A stretch of DNA of 49,549 nucleotides from Candidatus Segetimicrobium genomatis (GTDB lineage: Bacteria; Sysuimicrobiota; Sysuimicrobiia; Sysuimicrobiales; Kaftiobacteriaceae). The stretch covers positions 1-49,549 of the forward strand of contig VBAP01000031.1 in the NCBI GenBank assembly GCA_005882335.1, given 5' to 3'. The notes under the pieces are model-generated. The model made no database searches and had not been told where the DNA came from. It saw only the letters and a list, made by a program, of their open reading frames with translations. Made by a program: the position numbers and the translations under genes. This document shows, piece by piece, positions 7,799-15,141 of the stretch (the stretch's first letter is position 1; each line of letters begins with the position of its first letter).

Positions 7799-9075
7799 CC
7801 GGCGTCGTCATTGGGCTGATCCTCGCCCTTTCTGCGCTCCGCGTGCCGATCGGCTTTGCGCTGATCGCCGCCGTGTTAGCCGCCCTCGTCGCCGGCGGTG
7901 GCACTACTCCGGCGGTCATTCCGCTGCAGTTGTTCTCGGGCGCGGCCAAATTCCCACTGCTCGCTATCCCATTGTTCATCCTGGCAGGCGGGATCATGAG
8001 TTCTGCCGGGATCTCCCTGCGCATCATCAATATGGCCTCGACGCTCGTGGGACACATCCGGGGCGGGCTGGGGATGGTGAACGTCGCCTCGTCGATGTTC
8101 TTCGCGGAGATTTCCGGCTCCGCGGTGGCCGATGTCGCTGCGATCGGTAGTATCATCATGCCTGCCATGGTACAGAAGGGCTATCCTCCGGCGTTCACCG
8201 CGGGGCTGACCTCGGTGGCGGCGTCGCTGGCCATCATCATCCCTCCGAGCATCCCCATGATTCTCTACGCGGTCATCGCGGGTACATCCGTGACGCGGCT
8301 GTTCTTGACGGGGTTCGCCCCGGGGGTGATTGGCGGGCTCCTGATGATGGCGGTCGTGTACTATAAGGCCCGCCGGCTCGGGTTCCCCGTTGAGCGGGCA
8401 TTCGCGGCCACCAGAGTCGCCACCGGGATCCGGGAGGCAGGGTGGACCCTATTACTGCCGGTGATCATCCTGGGGGGGATGTTCGGTGGGATCGTCACGG
8501 CCACGGAGGCCGCCGGGCTGGCGGTGCTGGCCGCGTTCATCATTGGGACTTTCATCTATCGGGAGATGAACTTCCGCCAGTTGCGTTCGTTGACGCTCGA
8601 CGGCGTCGTGCAAACCGCCACCGTCATGCTGATCGTGGCCGCGTCGGCTGTGCTGGGATGGTATATGACCAACGAACAGGTGCCCCAACAGTTCGCGGCG
8701 GCCGTGCTTGGCCTGACATCGGATCGCACAATCGTGCTGCTCCTGCTCAACATCTTTCTACTGATCGCGGGAATGTTTTTGCACAGCGCGGCGGCCATTT
8801 TGTTGATCGTCCCCATGGTCATGCCGCTGGTGCGCCAGCTGGGGATCGACCCCACGCATTTTGGGATCATCGTCACGCTGAATCTTGCCATCGGCCAGCA
8901 GACGCCGCCGGTGGCCTCGGTGCTCCTAACCGCGTGTGCGATTGCCAAGCAGCCGGTCGGCGCTGTGTTTCGGGAAGCCATCCCATTTATCGTCGTGCTG
9001 CTGGTTGTGCTGGCTCTGGTCACGTACGTCCCGGCCGTGGCCCTGTTTCTTCCCGATTTACTGATGGGGCGCTAG
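7795..9075 (+). CDS. dctM: TRAP transporter large permease, DctM family
   Basis: 426 residues, the standard DctM length, with about 12 hydrophobic segments. Signatures include PLFILAGGIMSSAGIS, GGLGMVNVASSMFFAEISGSAVADVAA (split), and IIIPPSIPMILYAVIAGTSV, and near the end QQTPPVASVLLTACAIAK. The open frame continues upstream to 7651, but GTG at 7795 gives the exact family N-terminus (VTGVVIGLILALSALRVPIG) and the four-base overlap with dctQ. It is the sodium-coupled channel of the TRAP system in the inner membrane. Confidence 0.95.
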   Translation: MTGVVIGLILALSALRVPIGFALIAAVLAALVAGGGTTPAVIPLQLFSGAAKFPLLAIPLFILAGGIMSSAGISLRIINMASTLVGHIRGGLGMVNVASSMFFAEISGSAVADVAAIGSIIMPAMVQKGYPPAFTAGLTSVAASLAIIIPPSIPMILYAVIAGTSVTRLFLTGFAPGVIGGLLMMAVVYYKARRLGFPVERAFAATRVATGIREAGWTLLLPVIILGGMFGGIVTATEAAGLAVLAAFIIGTFIYREMNFRQLRSLTLDGVVQTATVMLIVAASAVLGWYMTNEQVPQQFAAAVLGLTSDRTIVLLLLNIFLLIAGMFLHSAAAILLIVPMVMPLVRQLGIDPTHFGIIVTLNLAIGQQTPPVASVLLTACAIAKQPVGAVFREAIPFIVVLLVVLALVTYVPAVALFLPDLLMGR

Positions 9076-9079
9076 GGAG

Positions 9080-9391
9080 ATGCGGTGGCGTCTGCTGACC
9101 GCCGCGTGGATGCTGGCGATCCTTGTCGGCTCGTTGCTGCCGCCGGGCCTGGGTGGGAGGGGCGGACCCGGCTGGCACCTGCTCGGCTATGGGGTGCTCG
9201 TGGTCCTCATGGCCACCTGGCAGCCTCCGCTCGCCTCCGCGTCGCTGGCCTGGGCGTATGGGGCTTTGATGGAAGGTCTGCAGTGGCTGGTTCGGTACCG
9301 CGATGCCCAGGTGGAGGATCTGGTGGCCAATGCCGCCGCGGTAGTTGTCGGGCTCCTGATCTGGGCGGTGGTCATGCGTCGCCGCCGTTGA
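9080..9391 (+). CDS. VanZ-like family membrane protein
   Basis: 103 residues with an N-terminal hydrophobic segment ending LLPP, a second and third segment (about residues 32-65), and a last one before the basic end VVMRRRR. The layout LVGSLLPP...HLLGYGVLVVLMA and the C-terminal D.QVEDLVANAAAVVVGLLI match VanZ-like proteins, where an Asp/Glu-rich loop precedes the last helix. VanZ gives low teicoplanin resistance in enterococci; in most bacteria the role is unknown. It begins 4 bases after dctM and is probably read from the same transcript. Confidence 0.85.
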   Translation: MRWRLLTAAWMLAILVGSLLPPGLGGRGGPGWHLLGYGVLVVLMATWQPPLASASLAWAYGALMEGLQWLVRYRDAQVEDLVANAAAVVVGLLIWAVVMRRRR

Positions 9392-9412
9392 CTGAAACGG
9401 TTGGTCCCGCCC

Positions 9413-10288
9413 CTATCGCGTTTCCGGGCTTCCGCGCTTTCGCGTTTCCCCTATGGAGGCTCTGAACTTTGCCGCGGCGCTGGGCACCACGAGGCCCAGC
9501 CGGTAATCCGGGAATTGCGATCGAATGTCTTCGGCGATCGCCGAATCGTCCCGCCCCGCGTCGACCCCTGCGGTAACGATCCGTTCCACTGCGTCGTGGT
9601 ACGCGGCCTGGCGAGGCAGCACCTCGGGGCCGCCGGCCGGCCCATGCCCCGGGATGAAAACGTCGGCGTCCAACGCCTCCAACGCCTTTAATCCCTGCCG
9701 CACACCCGAGACAGACGCATCTTCGTAGTTATAGTGGTAACCCTCGAACACCAGATCTCCGCACACCGCCACCCGCTGTTCAGGCAGAAACAGGAACGTA
9801 TCGCCGGGGGTGTGCCCCCATCCTGGATGCCACAGTTCCACCTCGAGGTCCTCGAGGTGTATCACCAGCGCCTCGTCATACGTGACCTGCGGTAGCACCA
9901 GAACTGTGTCGGCAACGAGATCGGCGAGCTCCGGCTGGCGCCGGCGGGACTCCAGGATCGCCGGGTGCTGTTCGGCCATACGCTCACGGCAGGCCCGATG
10001 CGCAACGACGGCGGCGCCCTGGCTCGAGAAGATGCTTGCCCCCCACGTGTGGTCGGTGTGGTGGTGGGTGAGGACCACAAAACGCGCTGGTGCGTTCGTC
10101 CGGCGGCGCAGCGCGGCTTCGACCCGGCGTGCCAGCCCGGGCGAAATCAGCGGGTCGATCACCAGGGCCGCCTCTGATCCCAGCACTCCCACACAATTGG
10201 TGCCGTAGCTGGACTGGATGGTGTCCCCGCCCGCCGTCCAGACCACGACGCGGTCGGCAACCTGAGTTTCCGTCAGTTCGTTGGCCAC
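9413..10288 (-). CDS. MBL-fold metallo-hydrolase
   Basis: 291 residues from the GTG at 10288. The zinc signature THHHTDHTWG (His75, His77, Asp79, His80) is intact, GWGHTPGDT supplies the next His, CGDLVFEG the bridging Asp, and FIPGHGP the last His, so both metal sites look complete. This spacing fits the SoxH/quinoprotein-relay and class B3-like branch more than glyoxalase II. A GTG with AGGAAG 9 bases upstream is preferred over ATG at 10306 or 10330, which have no ribosome binding site. The last residues come from a short repeat. It is convergent with the VanZ-like gene and divergent from the namZ-like gene. Substrate unknown. Confidence 0.88.
   Translation of the reverse strand: MANELTETQVADRVVVWTAGGDTIQSSYGTNCVGVLGSEAALVIDPLISPGLARRVEAALRRRTNAPARFVVLTHHHTDHTWGASIFSSQGAAVVAHRACRERMAEQHPAILESRRRQPELADLVADTVLVLPQVTYDEALVIHLEDLEVELWHPGWGHTPGDTFLFLPEQRVAVCGDLVFEGYHYNYEDASVSGVRQGLKALEALDADVFIPGHGPAGGPEVLPRQAAYHDAVERIVTAGVDAGRDDSAIAEDIRSQFPDYRLGLVVPSAAAKFRASIGETRKRGSPETR
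9415..9452. repeat. Short GC-rich repeat (CGCGTTTCC/CTTCCGCG words)
   Basis: A run of CGCGTTTCCGGGCTTCC and CGCGCTTTCGCGTTTCCCC lies over the 3' end of the metallo-hydrolase gene and encodes its tail ETRKRGSPETR. It resembles the CGCGTTCCCCCGTTCCC array at 27307-27339, which likewise forms the end of a minus-strand gene. Confidence 0.5.
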
Positions 10289-10316
10289 GATATCGTACTT
10301 CCTCATACAGCGGGCC

Positions 10317-10363
10317 GGTCCTGGCGACAAATCTGTTGGCAGATCTAGGGGAGGTTTCTCGCC
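10317..10363 (+). promoter_or_regulatory. Conserved leader element, copy A (upstream of namZ-like gene)
   Basis: The sequence beginning GGTCCTGGCGACAAATCTGT is matched by copy B at 11739-11783, upstream of the next gene. Shared blocks are GGTCC.GGCGACAA.TCTGTTGG, then GGG.AGGTTT.TCGCC. Copy A contains a perfect hairpin ATCTG-TTGG-CAGAT (10331-10344). It lies 69 bases before the start codon, so it could be a promoter/operator or an RNA leader element. No known riboswitch class was recognised. Confidence 0.5.
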
Positions 10364-10431
10364 ATTTGGTACCCAGCTTGCTTGCTGTTACAGATAGTTC
10401 GGGAAAGTCTTCATCCTGGAGGTGCGCAGGG

Positions 10432-11721
10432 ATGGCAGTCGGGGCTGCTGGGCGCAGGTGGCCGTTCGCGCTGGCCATTCTTGCCGCGGTCGTTTTGGCC
10501 GCGGCGTTGATGGCCGCGTTGGCGCATGGCCCCGAAGTGTACCCCGGCGTCGACGGTCTCGAGCTCGCCGACACCCTGACGGGCCGGCGGATCGGCGTCG
10601 TCACCCATCAGGCCGCCGTCTCCCATGACGGACGATTGACCACGCTGGTGCTGACCTCGCTGCCCGATGTCCAACTCTCTGCCCTGTTCGCACCCGAGCA
10701 TGGGCTCGGCGACGACGCGCCGGGTTCCCTACCCGCCCGCGCGCCCATCTACAGCCTGTTTGGCAGGGTGACGCAGCCTACGCGGCGGATGCTCTCGGGC
10801 GTCGACGTCCTGGTGATCGACCTGCAGGACGTGGGCGTACGGCCCTTCACGTATGGATCTACGATGGCGCTGGCGATGGAAGCGGCGCACCGCGCCGGCA
10901 AGCCGGTGATCGTGCTGGATCGGCCCAACCCGATGGGTGGATCGCTGGTGGATGGACCCGTATTAGAGCCTCAGTTCCGGTCATTTATCGGCATGTACCC
11001 GATTCCGTACGTGCATGGGATGACGATCGGCGAACTGGCCCAGCTGTACAACCGGGCGTTTGGCATCGGGGCTGATCTCCGCGTGGTACCGATGCGCGGA
11101 TGGAACCGGCAGATGCTCTGGGCCGACACCGGCCTCCCGTGGGTCAACCCGTCTCCCGGTCTGCTGACCGGGGACAGCCCATTTTATTACGCGACCACGG
11201 GTGCGATCGACGGCACGAACCTCTGGAACGGCGTCAGCACCGACTCACGCTTTCAGGTAATCCTTGCGCCGTGGATCGACGGCGCCAGACTGGCGGAGCG
11301 ACTCAATGGGTACCGGTTGCCCGGCGTCATCTTCTCTGGGTCGTCGGTGCCCCTACCGTTCACCAAGAAGATTTGGTCAGGAGTACGGCTGCAGGTCACC
11401 GATCCATCAACGTACCGGCCGTTGACGACGACGGTGTATGTGCTGGCCGAGATCCGCAAGATGTATGGAAACCATCTGGTCTTCCGGCTCCCGCGACACG
11501 GGCCGCCTCTGTTCGACCAAGTCTGGGGTACCCGGCAGGTGCGGTTGGGGATCCTGCGAGGTGACGACGCAGCGACGATTGTGGCACGCTGGCAACCTGG
11601 ATTGCAGAAGTTCCTGGCGCTTCGCCAGCAGTACCTCCTCTATCCGGATGTGCGGCCGCCAGAGACGCGGAACCCCCAGACGATAGTCCCGGGAATTCGA
11701 GCCGTGAGCCTACGAAAATAG
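10432..11721 (+). CDS. namZ: DUF1343 / NamZ-like exo-beta-N-acetylmuramidase
   Basis: 429 residues with an N-terminal signal or anchor (RRWPFALAILAAVVLAAALM). The mature part has the DUF1343 hallmarks: GRRIGVVTHQAAV, LSALFAPEHGLGDDAPG, IYSLFGRVTQPTRRML, DVLVIDLQDVGVRPFTYGST, VLDRPNPMGG, and PSPGLLTGDSPFYYATTG. In characterised NamZ proteins this enzyme releases terminal N-acetylmuramic acid from peptidoglycan fragments, for wall recycling. The frame is open far upstream, but ATG at 10432 follows GGAGGT (10418-10423) by 8 bases and gives the signal peptide. No other wall-recycling gene is adjacent. Confidence 0.88.
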   Translation: MAVGAAGRRWPFALAILAAVVLAAALMAALAHGPEVYPGVDGLELADTLTGRRIGVVTHQAAVSHDGRLTTLVLTSLPDVQLSALFAPEHGLGDDAPGSLPARAPIYSLFGRVTQPTRRMLSGVDVLVIDLQDVGVRPFTYGSTMALAMEAAHRAGKPVIVLDRPNPMGGSLVDGPVLEPQFRSFIGMYPIPYVHGMTIGELAQLYNRAFGIGADLRVVPMRGWNRQMLWADTGLPWVNPSPGLLTGDSPFYYATTGAIDGTNLWNGVSTDSRFQVILAPWIDGARLAERLNGYRLPGVIFSGSSVPLPFTKKIWSGVRLQVTDPSTYRPLTTTVYVLAEIRKMYGNHLVFRLPRHGPPLFDQVWGTRQVRLGILRGDDAATIVARWQPGLQKFLALRQQYLLYPDVRPPETRNPQTIVPGIRAVSLRK

Positions 11722-11738
11722 ACCCAAGACAGCGTGGC

Positions 11739-11783
11739 GGTCCCGGCGACAAGTCTGTTGGAAGTATGAGGGAAGTTTTCGCC
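11739..11783 (+). promoter_or_regulatory. Conserved leader element, copy B (upstream of repeat protein)
   Basis: Second copy of the element at 10317-10363: GGTCCCGGCGACAAGTCTGT followed by TGG, then GGGAAGTTTTCGCC. It stands 38 bases before the start codon of the repeat protein. The perfect ATCTG/CAGAT hairpin of copy A is not kept here, which argues for a DNA site or a different RNA fold. Confidence 0.5.
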
Positions 11784-11821
11784 TGCCTACGTTAGGAGCT
11801 TGATCTGGAGGTACGGTTGGG

Positions 11822-12793
11822 ATGATTGCCAGGGGTACTAAGCGCAGGTTGCCGTTCGCACTGGCCGTGCTCGCCGCGACCGTTCTCGCCGCGGTGCTGA
11901 CGGCCTCGCCTGCGTACGCGCAGACGCTGGTCACCACGACCAGCACGTTTACGATGCGGAATGGCGACACCCTCACCCTGGTGCAAGCCTACGTGGATGG
12001 CGTGCAGACTACGACCTCCTATACCGAAACCACTCCGGCGGGATTTGCGGTATTGCAGCGGGACACTTCGTATTATCCCAGCGGGTTGGTCAGCTCATCG
12101 ACAGAAGTCCGCTCGTCTACGAGCGGCTTTCAGACGACGACGGTCAACCAGTATGACGAGAACGGCGTCCTCCGGCAGCAGCACGTGATCCTCGCCCAGG
12201 ACGGCCAGACTTACGCTGAACAGTTCTCCACCTACGATGCCAGCGGGTATCTGGTGACGCAGGAGACGCGGACCCTGACGACGCTTGCGGATGGGACGCA
12301 GGTGTGGGAGGTCACGGACGGGACCTGGTCATCCGGCGCACTGGTCAGCAGCACGACCACAGAGTACCCGTTCGGATACGACTTCAACGCGGCGCCGGTC
12401 GTAGATACCGCACCGGTCGTAGATACCGCGCCGGTCGTAGATACCGCACCGGTCGTAGATACCGCACCGGTCGTAGATACCACACCGGTCGTGGATACCG
12501 CACCAGTCGTGGACAGCCCGCCTGTGGTGGATACTCCGCCGGTTGTGGACAGCCCGCCGGTCGTGGACACTCCACCAGTGGTGGAACAGCCACCCGTTGT
12601 GGAACAGCCGCCTGCGGTGGACAATCCTCCGCCTGTCGTGGAGACTCCGCCCACGCGGCCGGGGGAAGGCAACGGTGACGAAAACCACCAGCACACCGGT
12701 GCACCGGGACAGACCGGCAATGACGAGCGGCCCGGCAACGGTAATGGCGACAGCCACCATGATCACTCCGGACATGGGGGCAAGGGCGAATAA
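11822..12793 (+). CDS. Secreted protein with APVVDT repeats and His-rich tail
   Basis: 323 residues. Signal peptide (RRLPFALAVLAATVLAAVL, cleavage near SPAYAQ), then about 150 residues rich in Thr, Ser and Tyr with a loose repeating pattern (TSYTETTPAG, DTSYYPSGLVSSSTEV, STYDASGYLVTQETR) as in RHS/YD-like extended beta folds. From residue 191 comes a run of six-residue units (APVVDT, later PPVVDS, PPVVEQ), a proline-rich stalk. The last 40 residues are polar and His-rich (ENHQHTG, DSHHDHSGHGGKGE) and may bind metal. I do not recognise a family. The signal peptide and leader are homologous to those of the namZ-like gene just upstream. A strong terminator follows. Confidence 0.75.
   Translation: MIARGTKRRLPFALAVLAATVLAAVLTASPAYAQTLVTTTSTFTMRNGDTLTLVQAYVDGVQTTTSYTETTPAGFAVLQRDTSYYPSGLVSSSTEVRSSTSGFQTTTVNQYDENGVLRQQHVILAQDGQTYAEQFSTYDASGYLVTQETRTLTTLADGTQVWEVTDGTWSSGALVSSTTTEYPFGYDFNAAPVVDTAPVVDTAPVVDTAPVVDTAPVVDTTPVVDTAPVVDSPPVVDTPPVVDSPPVVDTPPVVEQPPVVEQPPAVDNPPPVVETPPTRPGEGNGDENHQHTGAPGQTGNDERPGNGNGDSHHDHSGHGGKGE
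12392..12651 (+). repeat. In-frame 18-bp tandem repeat coding a proline-rich stalk
   Basis: About fourteen 18-base units of GCxCCGGTCGTAGATACC type. The first five are nearly identical at DNA level, later units drift (GTGGACAGCCCG, GTGGAACAGCCG), as expected when units are added at one end. They stay in frame and encode APVVDT/PPVVDT/PPVVEQ. Copy number is likely to vary between strains. Confidence 0.9.
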
Positions 12794-12814
12794 CCAGAGT
12801 TTAGAAGAGGCCTG

Positions 12815-12850
12815 AACTGCGCGGGTATCGACCCCCGCGCAGTTTTGTTT
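12815..12850 (+). terminator. Rho-independent terminator after repeat-protein gene
   Basis: An 11-bp perfect stem AACTGCGCGGG (12815-12825) / CCCGCGCAGTT (12834-12844) with an 8-base loop, followed by TTGTTT. It lies 21 bases after the stop codon. Confidence 0.9.
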
Positions 12851-12882
12851 TGAGGGCGGCCTGAGGCCGGCAACCCCTCAAA
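12849..12882 (+). other. Structured hairpin in leader of membrane-protein pair
   Basis: TTTGAGGG (12849-12856) pairs with CCCTCAAA (12875-12882), and inside it CGGCC-TGA-GGCCG (12857-12869) forms a second stem, leaving GCAAC unpaired on the 3' side. It starts in the T-tract of the preceding terminator and is 120 bases before the next start codon. The shape GAGGG..GGCC-UGA-GGCC.GGCAACC recalls the P3 arm of SAM-I riboswitches, but the other parts were not found. Confidence 0.4.
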
Positions 12883-13002
12883 CCCTGCGGTAGGCGCGTG
12901 GATTCTCCAGGACTACCCGACCCCGGCTGCGGGCACAGTATTTTACTGCCACGAAACCGGTATCAAACCGCGCTGTATCTTACAGCACGGAGGGAGGTCC
13001 GG

Positions 13003-13725
13003 ATGGAGAATCTACGGCGGCTGGGTGGCGAAGCCGGAGTTCTAGCGGCCATTGCCACGGCCTGGTTGTTCCTGGGATTCGTTGTCCTCTTTCCATCGGC
13101 GGGCCTTAATCTGGTCGACCAGGCGAACCCGCACCGCTATCTGCCCTTCATCGCGCGACATTCCGTGATGTTCTGGATGGTCGACATTCTGGGCGCGCTG
13201 CTGGCCGGGCTGATGAGCGCCGTGGTGTACATGGCGCTGCACGACCGGTTTAAGGATGACTCTCCGGCGAGCGCGCGCATCGGATCGTTCGCGGGAACGA
13301 TGGGCGCTGCCGCGTTCGCAGCCGCCGCCCTGGTCCGCCACACGGGTTTTGGTTGGTTGTCGACAATCTACGCGACCAACGGCGTCGGCGCGGCCCATGC
13401 ATTCTACGCCGTTAGCACCGTGGCCGCGTCGCTGGTGGGTCTGGGCAACGTGATGGCAGGATTGGGAATTCTGCTGTTTGGGCGTGTCATGCGGCGCCAT
13501 CAGCGGTACAATAGCCTCGGGTACCTCAGCATGGTGGCTGGGACAGCGATGGTCCTGGCCGGCTTCGTTACTCATCCTTTTTCGTTCGCCGTCAGCGCCG
13601 TCTCCGCAATGGTCTGGTTGACTCGGACCGCCCTGACTCTGCGGGCGGAGGCAGGTCCGGCGCTCTTCCGGTGGGGCTCTGCGAAGTCTCGGGCTAATGG
13701 CCGGGCCCAACGGCGCGTCGCGTAA
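13003..13725 (+). CDS. Six-helix membrane protein, first of a tandem pair
   Basis: 240 residues with about six hydrophobic segments (near residues 12-35, 52-78, 95-113, 130-160, 175-200, 203-218). I do not recognise a named family; it has the look of DUF4386-like integral membrane proteins. It begins ENLRRLGGEAGVLAAIATAW and has the conserved segments ARHSVMFWMVDILGALLAG and ASARIGSFAG. The next gene is a paralogue of exactly the same length and roughly 40% identity. The open frame reaches back to 12898, but ATG 13003 follows GGAGGGAGGT by about 5 bases and matches the paralogue start. Confidence 0.8.
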   Translation: MENLRRLGGEAGVLAAIATAWLFLGFVVLFPSAGLNLVDQANPHRYLPFIARHSVMFWMVDILGALLAGLMSAVVYMALHDRFKDDSPASARIGSFAGTMGAAAFAAAALVRHTGFGWLSTIYATNGVGAAHAFYAVSTVAASLVGLGNVMAGLGILLFGRVMRRHQRYNSLGYLSMVAGTAMVLAGFVTHPFSFAVSAVSAMVWLTRTALTLRAEAGPALFRWGSAKSRANGRAQRRVA

Positions 13726-13807
13726 CGAACACCGTCATCATCGAAACCGCATCTCGCAGTCGCACGAGAGTACGCGCACAGAGGAAATAACGAAGGAGGG
13801 ATCACAG

Positions 13808-14530
13808 ATGGTGGAGGACCTGCGTCGGTTAGGTGGCGAGGCAGGAGTGATCGCTGGGTTGGCACTCGGCTGGCTGCTGCTGGGGGTTTTGGTCGTCTGG
13901 CCTTCGGCCGGCCTCAGCTTCGCGGCTGAGTTCAACCCAAACAAGATCCTGCCATTCGTCCACAGGCATGAGGTCATGTTCTGGGCCGTGAACATCCTGG
14001 GCGGGCTGCTCGCCGCGGTCATGAGCATCATTCTGTACCTTGCCGTCGGCGATCGGTTCACGAATGACGCCCCGGCCAGCGCGAGAATTGGCGCTCTGTT
14101 CGGCGTCTTCGGCTCATTCGGGTTCGGGGCCGCGGCCTTGCTGCGGCAGTTTGGGATGGGACCGCTGAGCATGCTGTACAGCTCAAATTCCGTCGGGGCG
14201 GTCCATGCCTTCCGGGGGATGAGCGGTGTGTTGAGCGCCGCCGTGGCCGTTGGCGAGATCTTCACCGGGATCGCTGCGCTGGCGTTTGCCGGCGCGATGA
14301 TGAGTGAGAAGAACTACCGGAGCCCCGGATTGGTGGGGCTCATCGCAGGCGCCGTCCTCATCCTGGCAACATTCGTCCCTGCCGCCTTCCTGGATGGACT
14401 CGGCCTTGCGGGCGCGGCCGTCTGGTTCGCATGGACCGCGTGGGTCATGCGCGTGGAGTCGGGTCCGGCGTTCATCAAGTGGGCAGCCGGCTCGCGAGAA
14501 GGCTCTCGTTCGGCGCGCCGCGCCGCCTGA
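13808..14530 (+). CDS. Six-helix membrane protein, second of a tandem pair
   Basis: 240 residues, same topology as the preceding gene. Shared blocks include DLRRLGGEAGV, PSAGL, LPF..RH.VMFW.V.ILG.LLA, DRF..D.PASARIG and a C-terminal ESGPAFIKW / EAGPALFRW followed by a basic Arg/Ser-rich tail. ATG 13808 follows GAAGGAGGG by 8 bases. The 82-base gap between the two genes has no terminator, so they are probably co-transcribed; a strong terminator follows this gene. Function unknown; conservation of both copies suggests a hetero-oligomer or specialised duplicates. Confidence 0.8.
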   Translation: MVEDLRRLGGEAGVIAGLALGWLLLGVLVVWPSAGLSFAAEFNPNKILPFVHRHEVMFWAVNILGGLLAAVMSIILYLAVGDRFTNDAPASARIGALFGVFGSFGFGAAALLRQFGMGPLSMLYSSNSVGAVHAFRGMSGVLSAAVAVGEIFTGIAALAFAGAMMSEKNYRSPGLVGLIAGAVLILATFVPAAFLDGLGLAGAAVWFAWTAWVMRVESGPAFIKWAAGSREGSRSARRAA

Positions 14531-14562
14531 GCATTCTCGAAATTACAACGACCGAGGGACCG

Positions 14563-14594
14563 AACAGCCCGGGGACCAGACCCCGGGCTGTTTT
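14563..14594 (+). terminator. Rho-independent terminator after membrane-protein pair
   Basis: A 12-bp perfect stem AACAGCCCGGGG (14563-14574) / CCCCGGGCTGTT (14581-14592) with a 6-base loop ACCAGA and a short following T tract. It lies 32 bases after the stop codon. Confidence 0.9.
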
Positions 14595-14610
14595 CATATG
14601 TCCCCCAGTT

Positions 14611-14638
14611 CTTCATCGGGGTCTGACCCCTTTGAAGA
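14611..14638. repeat. GGGGTCAGACCCC-type dispersed repeat
   Basis: CTTCATCGGGGTCTGACCCC then TTTGAAGA is the inverse complement of the unit found twice in tandem at 39127-39190. Its core GGGGTCTGACCCC is a near-perfect palindrome. Confidence 0.8.
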
Positions 14639-14677
14639 GCCCATACCGACTATCTATGAATGACCCGGGTGGGTCAG

Positions 14678-14998
14678 TCAGTGCAGCACCGCCCGCAGGG
14701 TCCACAGCATCGCCATCCCCACGGCGATCGTGAACAGGGCACTCCTCGTCTTCCACGCGACGAGTGCGGCGACCGATCCGGCGATGAGTTGGATGTTTGT
14801 GACCGAGAGATTCACCACGCCTTCGGGCCGTATTATCGCGGGGGCGGCAAGCGCCGTCAGCACAGCCGGCGGCACGAACCTGAGCGCGCGCCGCACGGCA
14901 GGTGGGACGTCCCCGCGTCCGGAAAAGGCGATGATCGAGAGGCGGACCGCATATGTCACCAGACCCATCCCGAGAATGATCAACCAGTACCGCATCAT
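14678..14998 (-). CDS. azlD: AzlD family branched-chain amino acid exporter subunit
   Basis: 106 residues with four hydrophobic segments. It starts MMRYWLIILGMGLVTYAVRL, the classic AzlD N-terminus, and keeps the motif VPPAVRRALRFVPPAVLTALAAPA. AzlD is the small partner of AzlC; in characterised cases the pair exports valine or other branched-chain amino acids and toxic analogues. The double ATG overlaps the stop of a 48-codon ORF lying between azlC and azlD, so the three are translationally coupled. Confidence 0.93.
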   Translation of the reverse strand: MMRYWLIILGMGLVTYAVRLSIIAFSGRGDVPPAVRRALRFVPPAVLTALAAPAIIRPEGVVNLSVTNIQLIAGSVAALVAWKTRSALFTIAVGMAMLWTLRAVLH

Positions 14999-15141
14999 CG
15001 CACCGCCAGCAGCGCCAGTGCGCCAAAGCCCGCGATAATCGCACCCGACACGCGATTATGCCGGATGGACAGTACGGCGATGGGTCTGGCGGGCGCGGCA
15101 ATCGAAAATCCAAGGATCAGGCCGGGCAGGAAGAAGATCAT
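14995..15141 (-). CDS. 48-residue LysE-like membrane micro-protein between azlC and azlD
   Basis: ATG at 15141 overlaps the azlC stop (CCATGA) and the TGA at 14995-14997 overlaps the azlD ATG. The protein reads MIFFLPGLILGFSIAAPARP, then IAVLSIRHNRVSGAIIAGFG and ALALLAVR. The stretch LILGFSIAAPxxPIAVLSIR is very like the first transmembrane helix and signature of LysE/RhtB amino acid exporters (LLLGFSIAAPvgPIg.LcIRr). The rest of a LysE protein (about 150 residues) is missing. It is either a deletion remnant of a third exporter or a small membrane protein kept as part of the AzlCD complex. Both overlaps support translation. Confidence 0.6.
   Translation of the reverse strand: MIFFLPGLILGFSIAAPARPIAVLSIRHNRVSGAIIAGFGALALLAVR

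Noticed and set aside
12392..12651. Possible CRISPR-like array
   Set aside because: Units are 18 bp, directly adjoining, without spacers, and translate in frame to a proline-rich stalk.
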